A stretch of 64,000 nucleotides of DNA from Treponema sp. OMZ 787 (GTDB lineage Bacteria; Spirochaetota; Spirochaetia; Treponematales; Treponemataceae), in assembly GCF_024181225.1 (NCBI RefSeq), contig NZ_CP051198.1:1240001-1304000 (forward strand), written 5' to 3'. Both the position numbers and the translations under genes were made by a program. Shown here in pieces: positions 25,287 to 33,184 of the stretch (positions are counted from its first letter, which is position 1; every line of letters starts with the position of its first letter). The notes beneath the pieces are model-generated. The model saw only the letters and a list, made by a program, of their open reading frames with translations. It did no database searches and was not told the DNA's origin.

Positions 25287-26662
25287 TTCTTTTTCTTTTT
25301 TTGTTTTACCCAAGTATTCTCTATGCCGGAATAGAAGATGATATAGAAGTTTCTTTTTCTTCTGGGCCTTTGTTTATAGATTCCGTTTTTGAAATAAAAG
25401 TAAAATTGGATGACTATTCTTACAGATCTTCTGATGTGCCTAAGCTAATTATTTTGGATGATGATGAAGCTCTTGAATTTTTGGATTCCGGTATAAATTC
25501 CTTGTACGGCGGTATTTTAATTACTAATAAGTATAAATTAAAAAGAATAGGAAACTTTGAACTTGTTCCTTATTTGACGATAGGAAACTATCAAACTAAA
25601 CTTAAAAATTTTTCCATTCAGGTAGAGCCTCCGGCCTTATCAAAGGATACAATGTTTAAATGGCAGATTTTGGATGTTTCTTCGTTTGCTCCCGTTGAAA
25701 AAATAATACAAGGGAAAAAATACCTCATTGTTTTAAAAGGATTTTTTTATGATTATTTTCAAGGCGAGGGAAGGCCTTCCGGCTTGGATATAAACTGTCA
25801 AGCTCCTGAAGCTTCAATTTTGGAAGATGCAAAGATTATTCAAGAATTGGAAGCATCTAAGATAGATAATGAAATTATAGACGAAACAGGATGGAAGACC
25901 GTTTCTTATTTTTTTTGGACACCTCTTAAATCAGGCACGGTAAGTCTTCCGATGCCGCAGATAAGCATTTCTTCCGACTCAAAAACTTCCCGCAAAGTTT
26001 ACATTGAAGAGCAAACTGTAAATGTAATAAAAGGAAATCTTGGAAAAGAAGAAATAAGCGGTGACGAAAAAACAGCTTATGAAAGTTTAAGCCTAGCCTT
26101 AGATGCCGGTAAAAACGAACTAGGTCAAAGCAAATTGAAAAACAACAAAAACACTTTTGAAGAAAAAAAGGAAAAAGCTTCATTAATTGCAGAGCTTCGT
26201 AAAAAAGAATCAGGCCGTATTTTTGCCGGAAAAATAAAAAGTAAAAGACTTGAATACGAAAAAGATTTAAATTTAAAAGAAAGTTTCAGCGTCAGATCTT
26301 TAATTCTAAAAAAAATATTTTTGTCTTTATTCTGTATTTTATTTGCCGTATCAATCTACTTTATATTATATAAAAAGAAAAATATAGGAACTAAGATTTT
26401 TTTAATCTTAAGTTTGATTTTGGTTTTTGCCTTAATTTTTTTGTATTCAAGACAATATGAAAGAGCCGTTTATATACCGCTAAACAATGATGACCCTCAT
26501 TTACTTTATCACATACCCGAAACCAGCGGAACTGTGGTAAGCTCATTGGAAATAGGGGAAACCGTTATTGTAAAGCAAAAGACTGCCGAATGGTTTTTTA
26601 TCGAAAAAAAAGACGGTACCGGCGGTTGGCAAAAAAAATGCGAATTTATTATAACCGATTAG
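25235..26662 (+). CDS. batD: BatD family protein with C-terminal SH3-like domain
   Basis: This 475-residue protein has a signal peptide (LLILFLFLFYPSILYA) and a BatD/oxygen-tolerance beta domain (~30-265). A charged linker, two membrane helices (~360-380 and ~390-407) and a terminal SH3-like repeat (~415-475: YHIPETSGTVVSSLEIGETVIVK, WFFIEKKDGTGGWQ) follow. SH3 ends on BatD proteins suggest contact with peptidoglycan or protein partners in the periplasm. AAGGAG precedes the ATG. It closes the Bat block and is followed by a Smr gene. Confidence 0.82.
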   Translation: MAKKRTGKQTASGIRLLILFLFLFYPSILYAGIEDDIEVSFSSGPLFIDSVFEIKVKLDDYSYRSSDVPKLIILDDDEALEFLDSGINSLYGGILITNKYKLKRIGNFELVPYLTIGNYQTKLKNFSIQVEPPALSKDTMFKWQILDVSSFAPVEKIIQGKKYLIVLKGFFYDYFQGEGRPSGLDINCQAPEASILEDAKIIQELEASKIDNEIIDETGWKTVSYFFWTPLKSGTVSLPMPQISISSDSKTSRKVYIEEQTVNVIKGNLGKEEISGDEKTAYESLSLALDAGKNELGQSKLKNNKNTFEEKKEKASLIAELRKKESGRIFAGKIKSKRLEYEKDLNLKESFSVRSLILKKIFLSLFCILFAVSIYFILYKKKNIGTKIFLILSLILVFALIFLYSRQYERAVYIPLNNDDPHLLYHIPETSGTVVSSLEIGETVIVKQKTAEWFFIEKKDGTGGWQKKCEFIITD

Positions 26663-26675
26663 GATGGAAAGAACA

Positions 26676-27185
26676 ATGAAAGATTTCGGATCAATCTTGG
26701 ACGAGTGGGACAAAATAACCGGAAAGCCCTACGGGAAAAAGCAGATTAAAAAAGACGAACATTCAAATAAAAAAACTCAGGGAGTCAAGGCCAAGGAAGA
26801 TAATTCAAAAAAGATCAATCCTATGGAGATGTGGTTAAGAAGATATGGAGTCCACGATAAGGATGCTCAAGAAGCCATGCACAATATCGATTATGCCAAG
26901 CAACGGAAAATGTTGCGAGAGATGAGATGTGAAGATGAAATAGATCTTCACGGCATGACCTGCGATGAAGCTGAAGCCGCTTTAAATGTTTTTTTTGAAA
27001 ATTCCATACGCAGGGGCTTAAAGAAAATTTTAATTATTCACGGCAAGGGGAATCATTCAGGCGGCGGAGCCGTCCTTGCCCCCTTTGTCCGCATCTATCT
27101 TGAAAAACATAAGAGGGCAGGCGAGTGCGGCCATCCGAAAAATGCCGACGGAGGAACCGGCTCTACATGGGTAATCCTAAAATAA
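26676..27185 (+). CDS. Smr-domain protein (putative nuclease/nicking enzyme)
   Basis: This protein has ~169 residues. A Lys-rich N-terminal half is followed by a Smr domain (~85-169) containing EIDLHGMTCDEAE (the LDLHG motif) and KILIIHGKGNHSGGG (HGxG). Smr domains cut or nick nucleic acids; bacterial MutS2 and SmrB examples act on DNA branches or collided ribosomes. ATG 26676 is preferred over 26664 because GGATGGAAAG gives it a ribosome site, but either is possible. It overlaps the convergent HD-GYP gene by 9 bases. Confidence 0.82.
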   Translation: MKDFGSILDEWDKITGKPYGKKQIKKDEHSNKKTQGVKAKEDNSKKINPMEMWLRRYGVHDKDAQEAMHNIDYAKQRKMLREMRCEDEIDLHGMTCDEAEAALNVFFENSIRRGLKKILIIHGKGNHSGGGAVLAPFVRIYLEKHKRAGECGHPKNADGGTGSTWVILK

Positions 27186-28364
27186 GGCCCCGAAGTTCCG
27201 GTCAATGCTCTTTAATTCTTCTTTTGATAACTGCCTTTTTACAGCGAGCTCTTTTGCCTTTGTCTGTACAGTTACGGGATCGCCCGTAGGAGTTGTTTCG
27301 CCATAGATCTGCACGATGGGAAATCTCGGATCATCGGGGTTTACATCTATTACCTTGGCTATTTTGCCGTTAGAAAGATGTACATACATTCCGACAGGAT
27401 AAAAGGACAAAGAATAAAGCAGGGCTTTTAAGATAGTTTCATCATATTGTCCGTTTGTATTTTTTATCATTTCGACAATTCCGGATGAAGCATCTTGAGC
27501 TTCTTTATATGGGCGGGGAGCCGTGGCCGCCTCGTATGAACATGCTACGGCTATTATTTTTCCGTACATCGAAATTTTCTCTCTCGTAAGCCCCCTCGGA
27601 TATCCGAGTCCGTTTTCTCTTTCATGATGCTCCAAAACGCCTAAGCATATGGGCAAAGAAAAAGAAGAGGTTTTTAAAATATTATAGGATAGAACAGGAT
27701 GAGTAAACAAGGCTTTTTTGCCTTCTTCGCTTAAGGGTGCATCATACATATAATATTGAGGCGGAAGCCTGAACATACCTATTTCGTGCAAAAGACAGGC
27801 GGCTCCAAGTTCTATAAGCCTATGAGGCGGCATTTTAAGCTGAAGTCCTATAATAACGGCAAAAATTGAAGATCTCAAAGAATGCATAACCAAATAATTT
27901 GTCGGAGAGCTGTATTTTTGCATTTCGATGAGCATGATATTTTTTCTTTCGTTTTTTACAAAATCGCAAAGTTCCTTTATTTTATCAAAAACAAAGCGCG
28001 GATCCAGAATTTTTTTCATCGTATAATCGGTAAAAATTTTATCGGTAAACCTTAAAAAGTCCCAGAATTTATTTTCCGTTTCTTCCAGAATTTCCTTTTG
28101 TTTTTTTAGTTTTTCCGAAATTATTTCGCTTTCCTTGCTTGAGTCCAGAACATCTTTTCCTGCTGAAGTATCGGTTCTTACACTCATAAAACTTGAAGGT
28201 TCCCCGTCAGAATAAAGGAGAGAAAAGTCCCATTCGTTTAAAATAGCCTTTAGTTCGGCGGTAAGCGGAGTTTCCGGAATTAACAGCAAAAATTTCTTAT
28301 CTAAATAGACATTTTTATTAAAAAATGATAAATCTTTTGTATGTTCTGCATTATAGGTATTCAC
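27177..28364 (-). CDS. HD-GYP domain protein with altered HD motif
   Basis: This 395-residue cytosolic protein has an N-terminal ~80-residue region, a short coiled coil (~80-100) and an HD-GYP domain (~150-330). In that domain VMHSLR, the HD position LLHEIGM (His193-Glu194), LFTHPVLSYNIL, EHHERENGLGYP and AVACSYEAATA can be aligned to the family. HD-GYP enzymes degrade c-di-GMP. Here the metal-binding Asp is Glu and the following Lys is Met, so activity may be lost or changed. A beta-rich C-terminus (~320-380) carries the PVGMYVHLSNGKIAKVIDV block common in this subfamily. The start is GTG with AGGAGAG 8 bases upstream. Confidence 0.82.
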   Translation of the reverse strand: MNTYNAEHTKDLSFFNKNVYLDKKFLLLIPETPLTAELKAILNEWDFSLLYSDGEPSSFMSVRTDTSAGKDVLDSSKESEIISEKLKKQKEILEETENKFWDFLRFTDKIFTDYTMKKILDPRFVFDKIKELCDFVKNERKNIMLIEMQKYSSPTNYLVMHSLRSSIFAVIIGLQLKMPPHRLIELGAACLLHEIGMFRLPPQYYMYDAPLSEEGKKALFTHPVLSYNILKTSSFSLPICLGVLEHHERENGLGYPRGLTREKISMYGKIIAVACSYEAATAPRPYKEAQDASSGIVEMIKNTNGQYDETILKALLYSLSFYPVGMYVHLSNGKIAKVIDVNPDDPRFPIVQIYGETTPTGDPVTVQTKAKELAVKRQLSKEELKSIDRNFGALF

Positions 28365-28368
28365 TTAT

Positions 28369-28397
28369 TTGCTCTCCTGTAGTACAATATATATATA
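28369..28397 (+). promoter_or_regulatory. Promoter for the gene at 28417
   Basis: TTGCTC (28369-28374), 17 bases, TATATA (28392-28397). The predicted start is near 28404, just ahead of the Shine-Dalgarno AAAGGA. It abuts the divergent GTG start of the HD-GYP gene at 28364. Confidence 0.45.
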
Positions 28398-28416
28398 CCA
28401 TTATAAAGGATTTTAT

Positions 28417-29229
28417 ATGAAATTAAAAGTACTATTTATTATTTTTAATATCGTCCTAATTTTTTTATTATTTACCGTTTTTTTTCTTCCTTTGTTTTAT
28501 GCTGACGGTTCATTTATGAGAGAATTTTGGAAGACAAACTGGTTTTTCGGGCCGGTATTTTTGATTCTTATTTTGTTCGTAAATATAATGTTTGTAAACA
28601 ACAGGCTTTTAATCAAATATATAGAATCCGAAGATTGGTCATCCCTTGCCTCTATGCTAGAGGTAAAAATCTATACAAAAAAACAAATAAATTACAAAAA
28701 CTCAAGGCTTTTAGCCGAATCCCTCCTCCTTTTAGGTGATTTTGCCTCAATGAATAAGTTTGCAGACTTTTTAAAAGAACATAAACCAAGTTATGTATCA
28801 AAACTTGGTCCCAAATTTGCGGCAGCTAAGATGATTTCGGGGAATTACCAAGATGTTTTTGAATTTACCTCCTATTTAGCCGGCTTAAAAACAACATCAA
28901 ATGAATGGATTGAGTTTTATTCGGCTCTTTCCCTTCAGATGATGAAAAATTATGAAAAAAGTGCCGCCTTATTTACTAAGGTTTCTGATACTGCAAAAAA
29001 TCCCTTAGTTAAGAGCTTAAGTACTTATTTTGTTGTTAATGTTTTAAAAGGATATTCTCATCTAAGCGATGAAGAAACAAAAGAAAAAGATCTTTTGTTG
29101 CGTTCAATTATGAATAAAAACTATACGCGCGATTCATGGAAGGCCTACATAGAGTCAGAAAAACAAGAAATACATATAATGATTTTAACAAAGATAATAG
29201 ATGATGTTACAGCTTGGCTCTTCTTCTAA
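28417..29229 (+). CDS. Membrane-anchored helical (TPR-like) protein
   Basis: This protein has 270 residues from ATG 28417 (AAAGGA at 28405-28410). Two N-terminal membrane helices (~5-27 and ~43-61) precede a ~200-residue cytoplasmic alpha-helical region. Its repeated helix pairs resemble TPR or Sel1 units (LLAESLLLLGDFASMNKFADF, FYSALSLQMMKNYEKSAALF). I do not know the family. A TTG at 28369 is part of the promoter and not the start. Confidence 0.65.
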   Translation: MKLKVLFIIFNIVLIFLLFTVFFLPLFYADGSFMREFWKTNWFFGPVFLILILFVNIMFVNNRLLIKYIESEDWSSLASMLEVKIYTKKQINYKNSRLLAESLLLLGDFASMNKFADFLKEHKPSYVSKLGPKFAAAKMISGNYQDVFEFTSYLAGLKTTSNEWIEFYSALSLQMMKNYEKSAALFTKVSDTAKNPLVKSLSTYFVVNVLKGYSHLSDEETKEKDLLLRSIMNKNYTRDSWKAYIESEKQEIHIMILTKIIDDVTAWLFF

Positions 29230-29274
29230 ATTCATCAAAAATTATGCTTAATATAAATGAATTTAGAAGATATT

Positions 29275-29673
29275 TTAGAATTTGACAGAGCCTGAAAATA
29301 AATTATAGTCCAGTTCTTGGAAGTCTTCCAAGACATCATCCGGATAGGGCGGGGTTTTACCTCTTTTTACCCTTTCCATTGCCGATTCCCAAAGAAGAAG
29401 GGAGTTTGTATCAAGGCTTTCTTGTTCTTCCAAGGCCATACTGCGGTAAGGGTGCTTGTGAAGAGGAATATTTCCTGCCATAGCATGGTTTAAGAGCTTC
29501 CAATTAGAATGAATTAAATCCCTTACATTTTGAAAAACCTCATCCCTTGAGTCTAAAAACTTAAGCTCATATCGGTTTTTTAAGCCTGTTCTATCTTCTT
29601 CATAAAAGGCCTTGACCTTGGGATTATTTGTAATAATAAGTCTTTGATTATTTGTCTGTGAATCTTTTTGCAT
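29275..29673 (-). CDS. grdX: GrdX family protein
   Basis: This 132-residue protein matches my knowledge of GrdX, a small protein encoded with glycine/sarcosine/betaine reductase genes in amino-acid-fermenting anaerobes. The N-terminus LIITNNPKVKAFY, the centre VRDLIHSNWKLLNHAMAGNIPLHKHPYRS and the C-terminal PYPDDVLEDFQELDYNLF follow the family. Its biochemical role is not established. T. denticola has selenocysteine-dependent glycine reductase, but the grd structural genes are not in this window. It lies just downstream of an alanine/glycine symporter gene but beyond that gene's terminator. Confidence 0.78.
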   Translation of the reverse strand: MQKDSQTNNQRLIITNNPKVKAFYEEDRTGLKNRYELKFLDSRDEVFQNVRDLIHSNWKLLNHAMAGNIPLHKHPYRSMALEEQESLDTNSLLLWESAMERVKRGKTPPYPDDVLEDFQELDYNLFSGSVKF

Positions 29674-29705
29674 ATTTGTGTTTCGGAATTAAAAGTAAAG
29701 ATAAA

Positions 29706-29726
29706 AGGGCAGCTTAAAGCTGCCCT
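29706..29726 (-). terminator. Terminator between the symporter and grdX
   Basis: AGGGCAGC (29706-29713), loop TTAAA, GCTGCCCT (29719-29726). On the minus strand the stem is followed by TTTTAT. It sits 10 bases after the symporter stop and 32 before grdX, so grdX depends on read-through or an unseen promoter. Confidence 0.8.
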
Positions 29727-29736
29727 ATTTTATTGC

Positions 29737-31161
29737 TTATTTATACTGACTTGCGTCGTAGGGGAGACCCTTGTTGTAATCTTTTAAGATCTTAGCAACG
29801 GTTCCGCTTAATAATAGCAAGGCTATAAGGTTAGGTATAACCATAATTCCGTTAAAGAAGTCCGTCAATTCCCAAACCAAGTCGATCTTAAGCAAGCTTC
29901 CGATAAAGATAAAGATAACTACTAGGAGCTGATATGGGATAAGTCCCTTTGTTCCGAATAGGTATCTTATGTTTGTTTCTCCGAAGTAGTACCAGCCGAT
30001 GATTGTTGAGAAGGCAAAGAAAAGAAGACAGATAGCGATGAAAAGGTAGCCGAATGTGGGTCCGAATAAGTGCTGTGAGAAAGCTTCCTGAACAAGCTTG
30101 ATTCCCTTCATAGTAGCTTCACCGTTTTCAAATTTTATAACGCCTGAGCTTAAAACGGTAAATACAGTAACGTTTAAAACGATGAAAGTATCGATAAATA
30201 CTGCAACAATACCTAAAACACCCTGTTCTACCGGGTGTTTTACATCAGCAACAGCGTGGGCATGAGGTGTAGAACCCATACCTGCTTCGTTGGAGAAAAG
30301 ACCTCGTGCAACACCATATCGTACTGCACGTCCCATTCCGAAACCGAGGGCACCGCCCCAAACAGCTTTCGGATCAAAGGCTCCCTTGAAGATCATGGCA
30401 AACATTGCGGGGATCTGTCCTGCGTTGATAATAACAACGATAAGACCGACTACAATGTAAACGATAGCCATAAGAGGAACTACTTTTTCTGTAACTGAAG
30501 CAATTCGCTTAACACCGCCCATGAAGATAACACCGGCGATAATTGCAAGAACTGCACCTGTAATCCATGTGGGAACATGGAAGGCATTATGGAAGGCATC
30601 GGAAATTGAGTTGGCCTGAACCATATTACCCATAAATCCGAGAGCAAGAATGATTGCTATGGCAAAGAATCCGGCAAGGAATTTTGCAAAGCCGTCTCCG
30701 ACCTTGTTCTTTAAACCTTCTGAAATGTAGTATGCAGGACCTCCAACTGTCTGGCCGGAGTCATCCTTGGTTTTGTAGATCTGAGCGATAGCAGCTTCTG
30801 CAAAGTTTGTTGCCATACCAGCGAGGGCTGCAAGCCACATCCAGAAAATAGCTCCGGGACCGCCCATGATGAGGGCTGTCATAGCACCTACGAGGTTTCC
30901 TGTTCCAACCTGTGCAGCAATAGCTGTTGCAACAGCCTGGAAAGAACTCATACCGTGCTTTCCTGCTTCTTTACCGCTTAATGAAAAGTTGCTGAAAAGA
31001 CGCTTCCAGCCGCTTCCGAATTTTGTAAACTGTACTCCACCTAACCGGATTGTAAAGAACAAACCGGTACCGCATAGAAGCGGAATGAGGAAGTAAACAC
31101 CCCAAATAAATCCGTTAGCCGAAGAAACTAGGCTTGTAAGATTTTGTAAAAATTGTTCCAT
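29737..31161 (-). CDS. Alanine/glycine:sodium symporter (AGCS family)
   Basis: This 474-residue inner-membrane transporter has about eleven hydrophobic segments. AGCS hallmarks are present: GTGLFFTIRLGGVQF near 32-46, QVGTGNLVGAMTALIMGGPGAIFWMW near 94-119, GFGMGRAVRYGVARGLFSNEAGMGSTP near 272-298, and the NP-like C-terminal region. It imports alanine or glycine with Na+. Glycine uptake would feed the reductive branch of Stickland metabolism, which fits the nearby grdX. AAAGGAGTG precedes the ATG, and the gene has a strong promoter. Confidence 0.93.
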   Translation of the reverse strand: MEQFLQNLTSLVSSANGFIWGVYFLIPLLCGTGLFFTIRLGGVQFTKFGSGWKRLFSNFSLSGKEAGKHGMSSFQAVATAIAAQVGTGNLVGAMTALIMGGPGAIFWMWLAALAGMATNFAEAAIAQIYKTKDDSGQTVGGPAYYISEGLKNKVGDGFAKFLAGFFAIAIILALGFMGNMVQANSISDAFHNAFHVPTWITGAVLAIIAGVIFMGGVKRIASVTEKVVPLMAIVYIVVGLIVVIINAGQIPAMFAMIFKGAFDPKAVWGGALGFGMGRAVRYGVARGLFSNEAGMGSTPHAHAVADVKHPVEQGVLGIVAVFIDTFIVLNVTVFTVLSSGVIKFENGEATMKGIKLVQEAFSQHLFGPTFGYLFIAICLLFFAFSTIIGWYYFGETNIRYLFGTKGLIPYQLLVVIFIFIGSLLKIDLVWELTDFFNGIMVIPNLIALLLLSGTVAKILKDYNKGLPYDASQYK

Positions 31162-31229
31162 AGTGCGATTACACTCCTTTTACGCATATAGCGATATAAC
31201 TTGTTGAACATTTTAAACAAGCGGCTTTA

Positions 31230-31258
31230 ACTATACAATCAAAATTGCAACTTGTCAA
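31230..31258 (-). promoter_or_regulatory. Symporter promoter
   Basis: On the minus strand TTGACA (31253-31258), 17 bases, TATAGT (31230-31235). Transcription would start near 31223, giving a ~60-base leader. I looked for a glycine riboswitch there and found no room or motif for one. Confidence 0.7.
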
Positions 31259-31361
31259 GATATTGATGTATAAAATAAAATACTTTTATATAGAATTCTA
31301 TCTGCAGAAATGGGGCCTAATATAGCTCATTCTCTATGTTCACTTTTTTATATTAAAAGAC

Positions 31362-31389
31362 TTGACTTTGAACGCTTTTTTTGTATAAT
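31362..31389 (+). promoter_or_regulatory. licCA promoter (leaderless)
   Basis: TTGACT (31362-31367), 16 bases, TATAAT (31384-31389), then seven bases (GTAAGAT) to the ATG at 31397. There is no Shine-Dalgarno. The predicted transcript begins at or next to the start codon. Confidence 0.7.
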
Positions 31390-31396
31390 GTAAGAT

Positions 31397-33184
31397 ATGA
31401 AGAGAAGATATTTTCAAATTATAAAACTCATGCAAAAAGATATGGATATCTCTCAAAGAGATATAGCTAAGACCTTAAAAATATCGTTGGCCTATGTGAA
31501 TAAAATTTTGTTCGATATGGAGCATGATAATTTTTTATATACCGAAGGGGTTCCGCCTTTCGGAAAAAAGAGGCTTACCGAAAAGGCTTTAAATGCTTTT
31601 GAAGAGTGCAGGGTTGATAATGCTATAGTTATGGCTGCCGGTTTCGGCTCACGCTTTGTTCCCTTAACCTATGCAACTCCTAAGGGCTTGTTGGAAGTTT
31701 TCGGCGAAAGAATGATCGAAAGACAAATTGAACAATTGCAGGCTGCCGGCATTAAGGACATAACCATAGTTGTAGGCTATCTAAAAGAAACATTTGAATA
31801 TTTAATAGATAAATACGGTGTAAAACTCGTATATAATCCCGATTTTAAGGTTAAAAATAATCTTTCCACCCTTTACCATGTAAGAGAGAAATTAAAAAGT
31901 ACCTATATTCTTTCAAGCGATAATTGGCTTAGGGAAAATATGTATCATTCCCATGAGTATGATTCTTGGTATTCGGCCGTTAAGGTAACAGGTAAAACAA
32001 AGGAGTGGATTTTAAAAACAGGCTTACATGATAAAATCATGGATGTAAAGGTTGGCGGCCGAAACGGCTGGGTTATGTACGGTCCTGTTTATTTTTCAAA
32101 AGAATTTTCCAGCAAGATTCGGCCCTTGATTGAAGAAGCCTATAAAAGTGAAGATACAGATGATTGGTACTGGGAAGATGTTTATATGCGGAATATAAAA
32201 GAACTCACCATGTTTGCAAACAAGCAGGGAGAGCATCAGGTATATGAATTCGAATCTCTTGACGATATCCGTCTCTTTGATTCATCCTATCTTCTTTCAT
32301 CCCATGATAAATGGCTTGAGCTTATCTCAAATGTATTTAAGCGTCCTGAGCACAGTATCACAAATCTAAAGCCCTTAAAATTCGGAATGACAAATAAATC
32401 TTTTTTGTTTGAAGTTGAGGGGGAGGAGTATATTTTTAGAATACCGGGGGAGGGAACTGAAGCCCTTATAAATAGAAAAGAAGAGTACGATGTTTATAAG
32501 GCTATTTCTTCTTTAAATTTAAGCGATTCGATTATTTACTTCGATCCCGAAAAGGGAGTAAAGATAACCAAGTTTATTCCCAACTCGCATAATGCAGAAG
32601 CCCGCAATCCTGAAGATTTAAAAAAATGTATGAATGTTGCCCGCCGCCTGCATGAGTCAGGCTTAAAAGTTGACCATTCCTTTGATCTCCGTGAGCGGAT
32701 GAATTATTATGAAAGGCTTGCACACGAGAAAAACGGTATTTTCTATCATGACTACCATGAGGTAAGGCTTTTGATGAATGAGCTTTTGGAAATAATCGAA
32801 AAGATTGAAAAACCTCATGTTTTAAGCCATATAGATCTTGTTCCTGACAATTTTATAATCAATGAAAATGATGTGCATTTAATTGACTGGGAGTATGCGG
32901 CTATGTGCGATCCTCTTATAGATATAGCTATGTTTGCCATATATTCTTATTACGATAATAAGGAGCTTGAAAATCTTATAAGCCTTTATTTTGAAAGACC
33001 TGCAAAAGAAGAAGAAAGAATTCGTATCTATTGCTATGTAGCTCTTTCAGGCTTTTTGTGGGCTCTTTGGACTTGTTATAAGGAAGCCCTGGGCGTGAGT
33101 TTTGGGGATTACGGTTTAAAGATGTACCGATATGCAAAGGATTATTATAAAAAAGTAAAGGAGATTATCGATAATGAACACTGA
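31397..33184 (+). CDS. licCA: LicCA: winged helix + CTP:phosphocholine cytidylyltransferase + choline kinase
   Basis: This 595-residue fusion has three parts. Residues 1-72 are a winged helix (ISQRDIAKTLKISLAYVNKIL, then GKKRLTEKALNAFEE). Residues ~74-305 are a nucleotidyltransferase with MAAGFGSRFVPLTYATPKGLLEV. Residues ~315-595 are a choline/ethanolamine kinase fold with LSHIDLVPDNFIIN (~475-488) and LIDWEYA (~494-500). Together they would phosphorylate choline and activate it to CDP-choline for phosphatidylcholine synthesis. T. denticola is known to use a fused LicCA for this. Overlap with the downstream BCCT gene supplies choline uptake. The N-terminal domain could bind DNA and autoregulate. 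Confidence 0.9.
   Translation: MKRRYFQIIKLMQKDMDISQRDIAKTLKISLAYVNKILFDMEHDNFLYTEGVPPFGKKRLTEKALNAFEECRVDNAIVMAAGFGSRFVPLTYATPKGLLEVFGERMIERQIEQLQAAGIKDITIVVGYLKETFEYLIDKYGVKLVYNPDFKVKNNLSTLYHVREKLKSTYILSSDNWLRENMYHSHEYDSWYSAVKVTGKTKEWILKTGLHDKIMDVKVGGRNGWVMYGPVYFSKEFSSKIRPLIEEAYKSEDTDDWYWEDVYMRNIKELTMFANKQGEHQVYEFESLDDIRLFDSSYLLSSHDKWLELISNVFKRPEHSITNLKPLKFGMTNKSFLFEVEGEEYIFRIPGEGTEALINRKEEYDVYKAISSLNLSDSIIYFDPEKGVKITKFIPNSHNAEARNPEDLKKCMNVARRLHESGLKVDHSFDLRERMNYYERLAHEKNGIFYHDYHEVRLLMNELLEIIEKIEKPHVLSHIDLVPDNFIINENDVHLIDWEYAAMCDPLIDIAMFAIYSYYDNKELENLISLYFERPAKEEERIRIYCYVALSGFLWALWTCYKEALGVSFGDYGLKMYRYAKDYYKKVKEIIDNEH

Noticed and set aside
31162-31225. Possible glycine riboswitch in the symporter leader
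   Set aside because: The leader is only ~60 bases and lacks the conserved glycine-aptamer sequence; a tandem or single aptamer would not fit.
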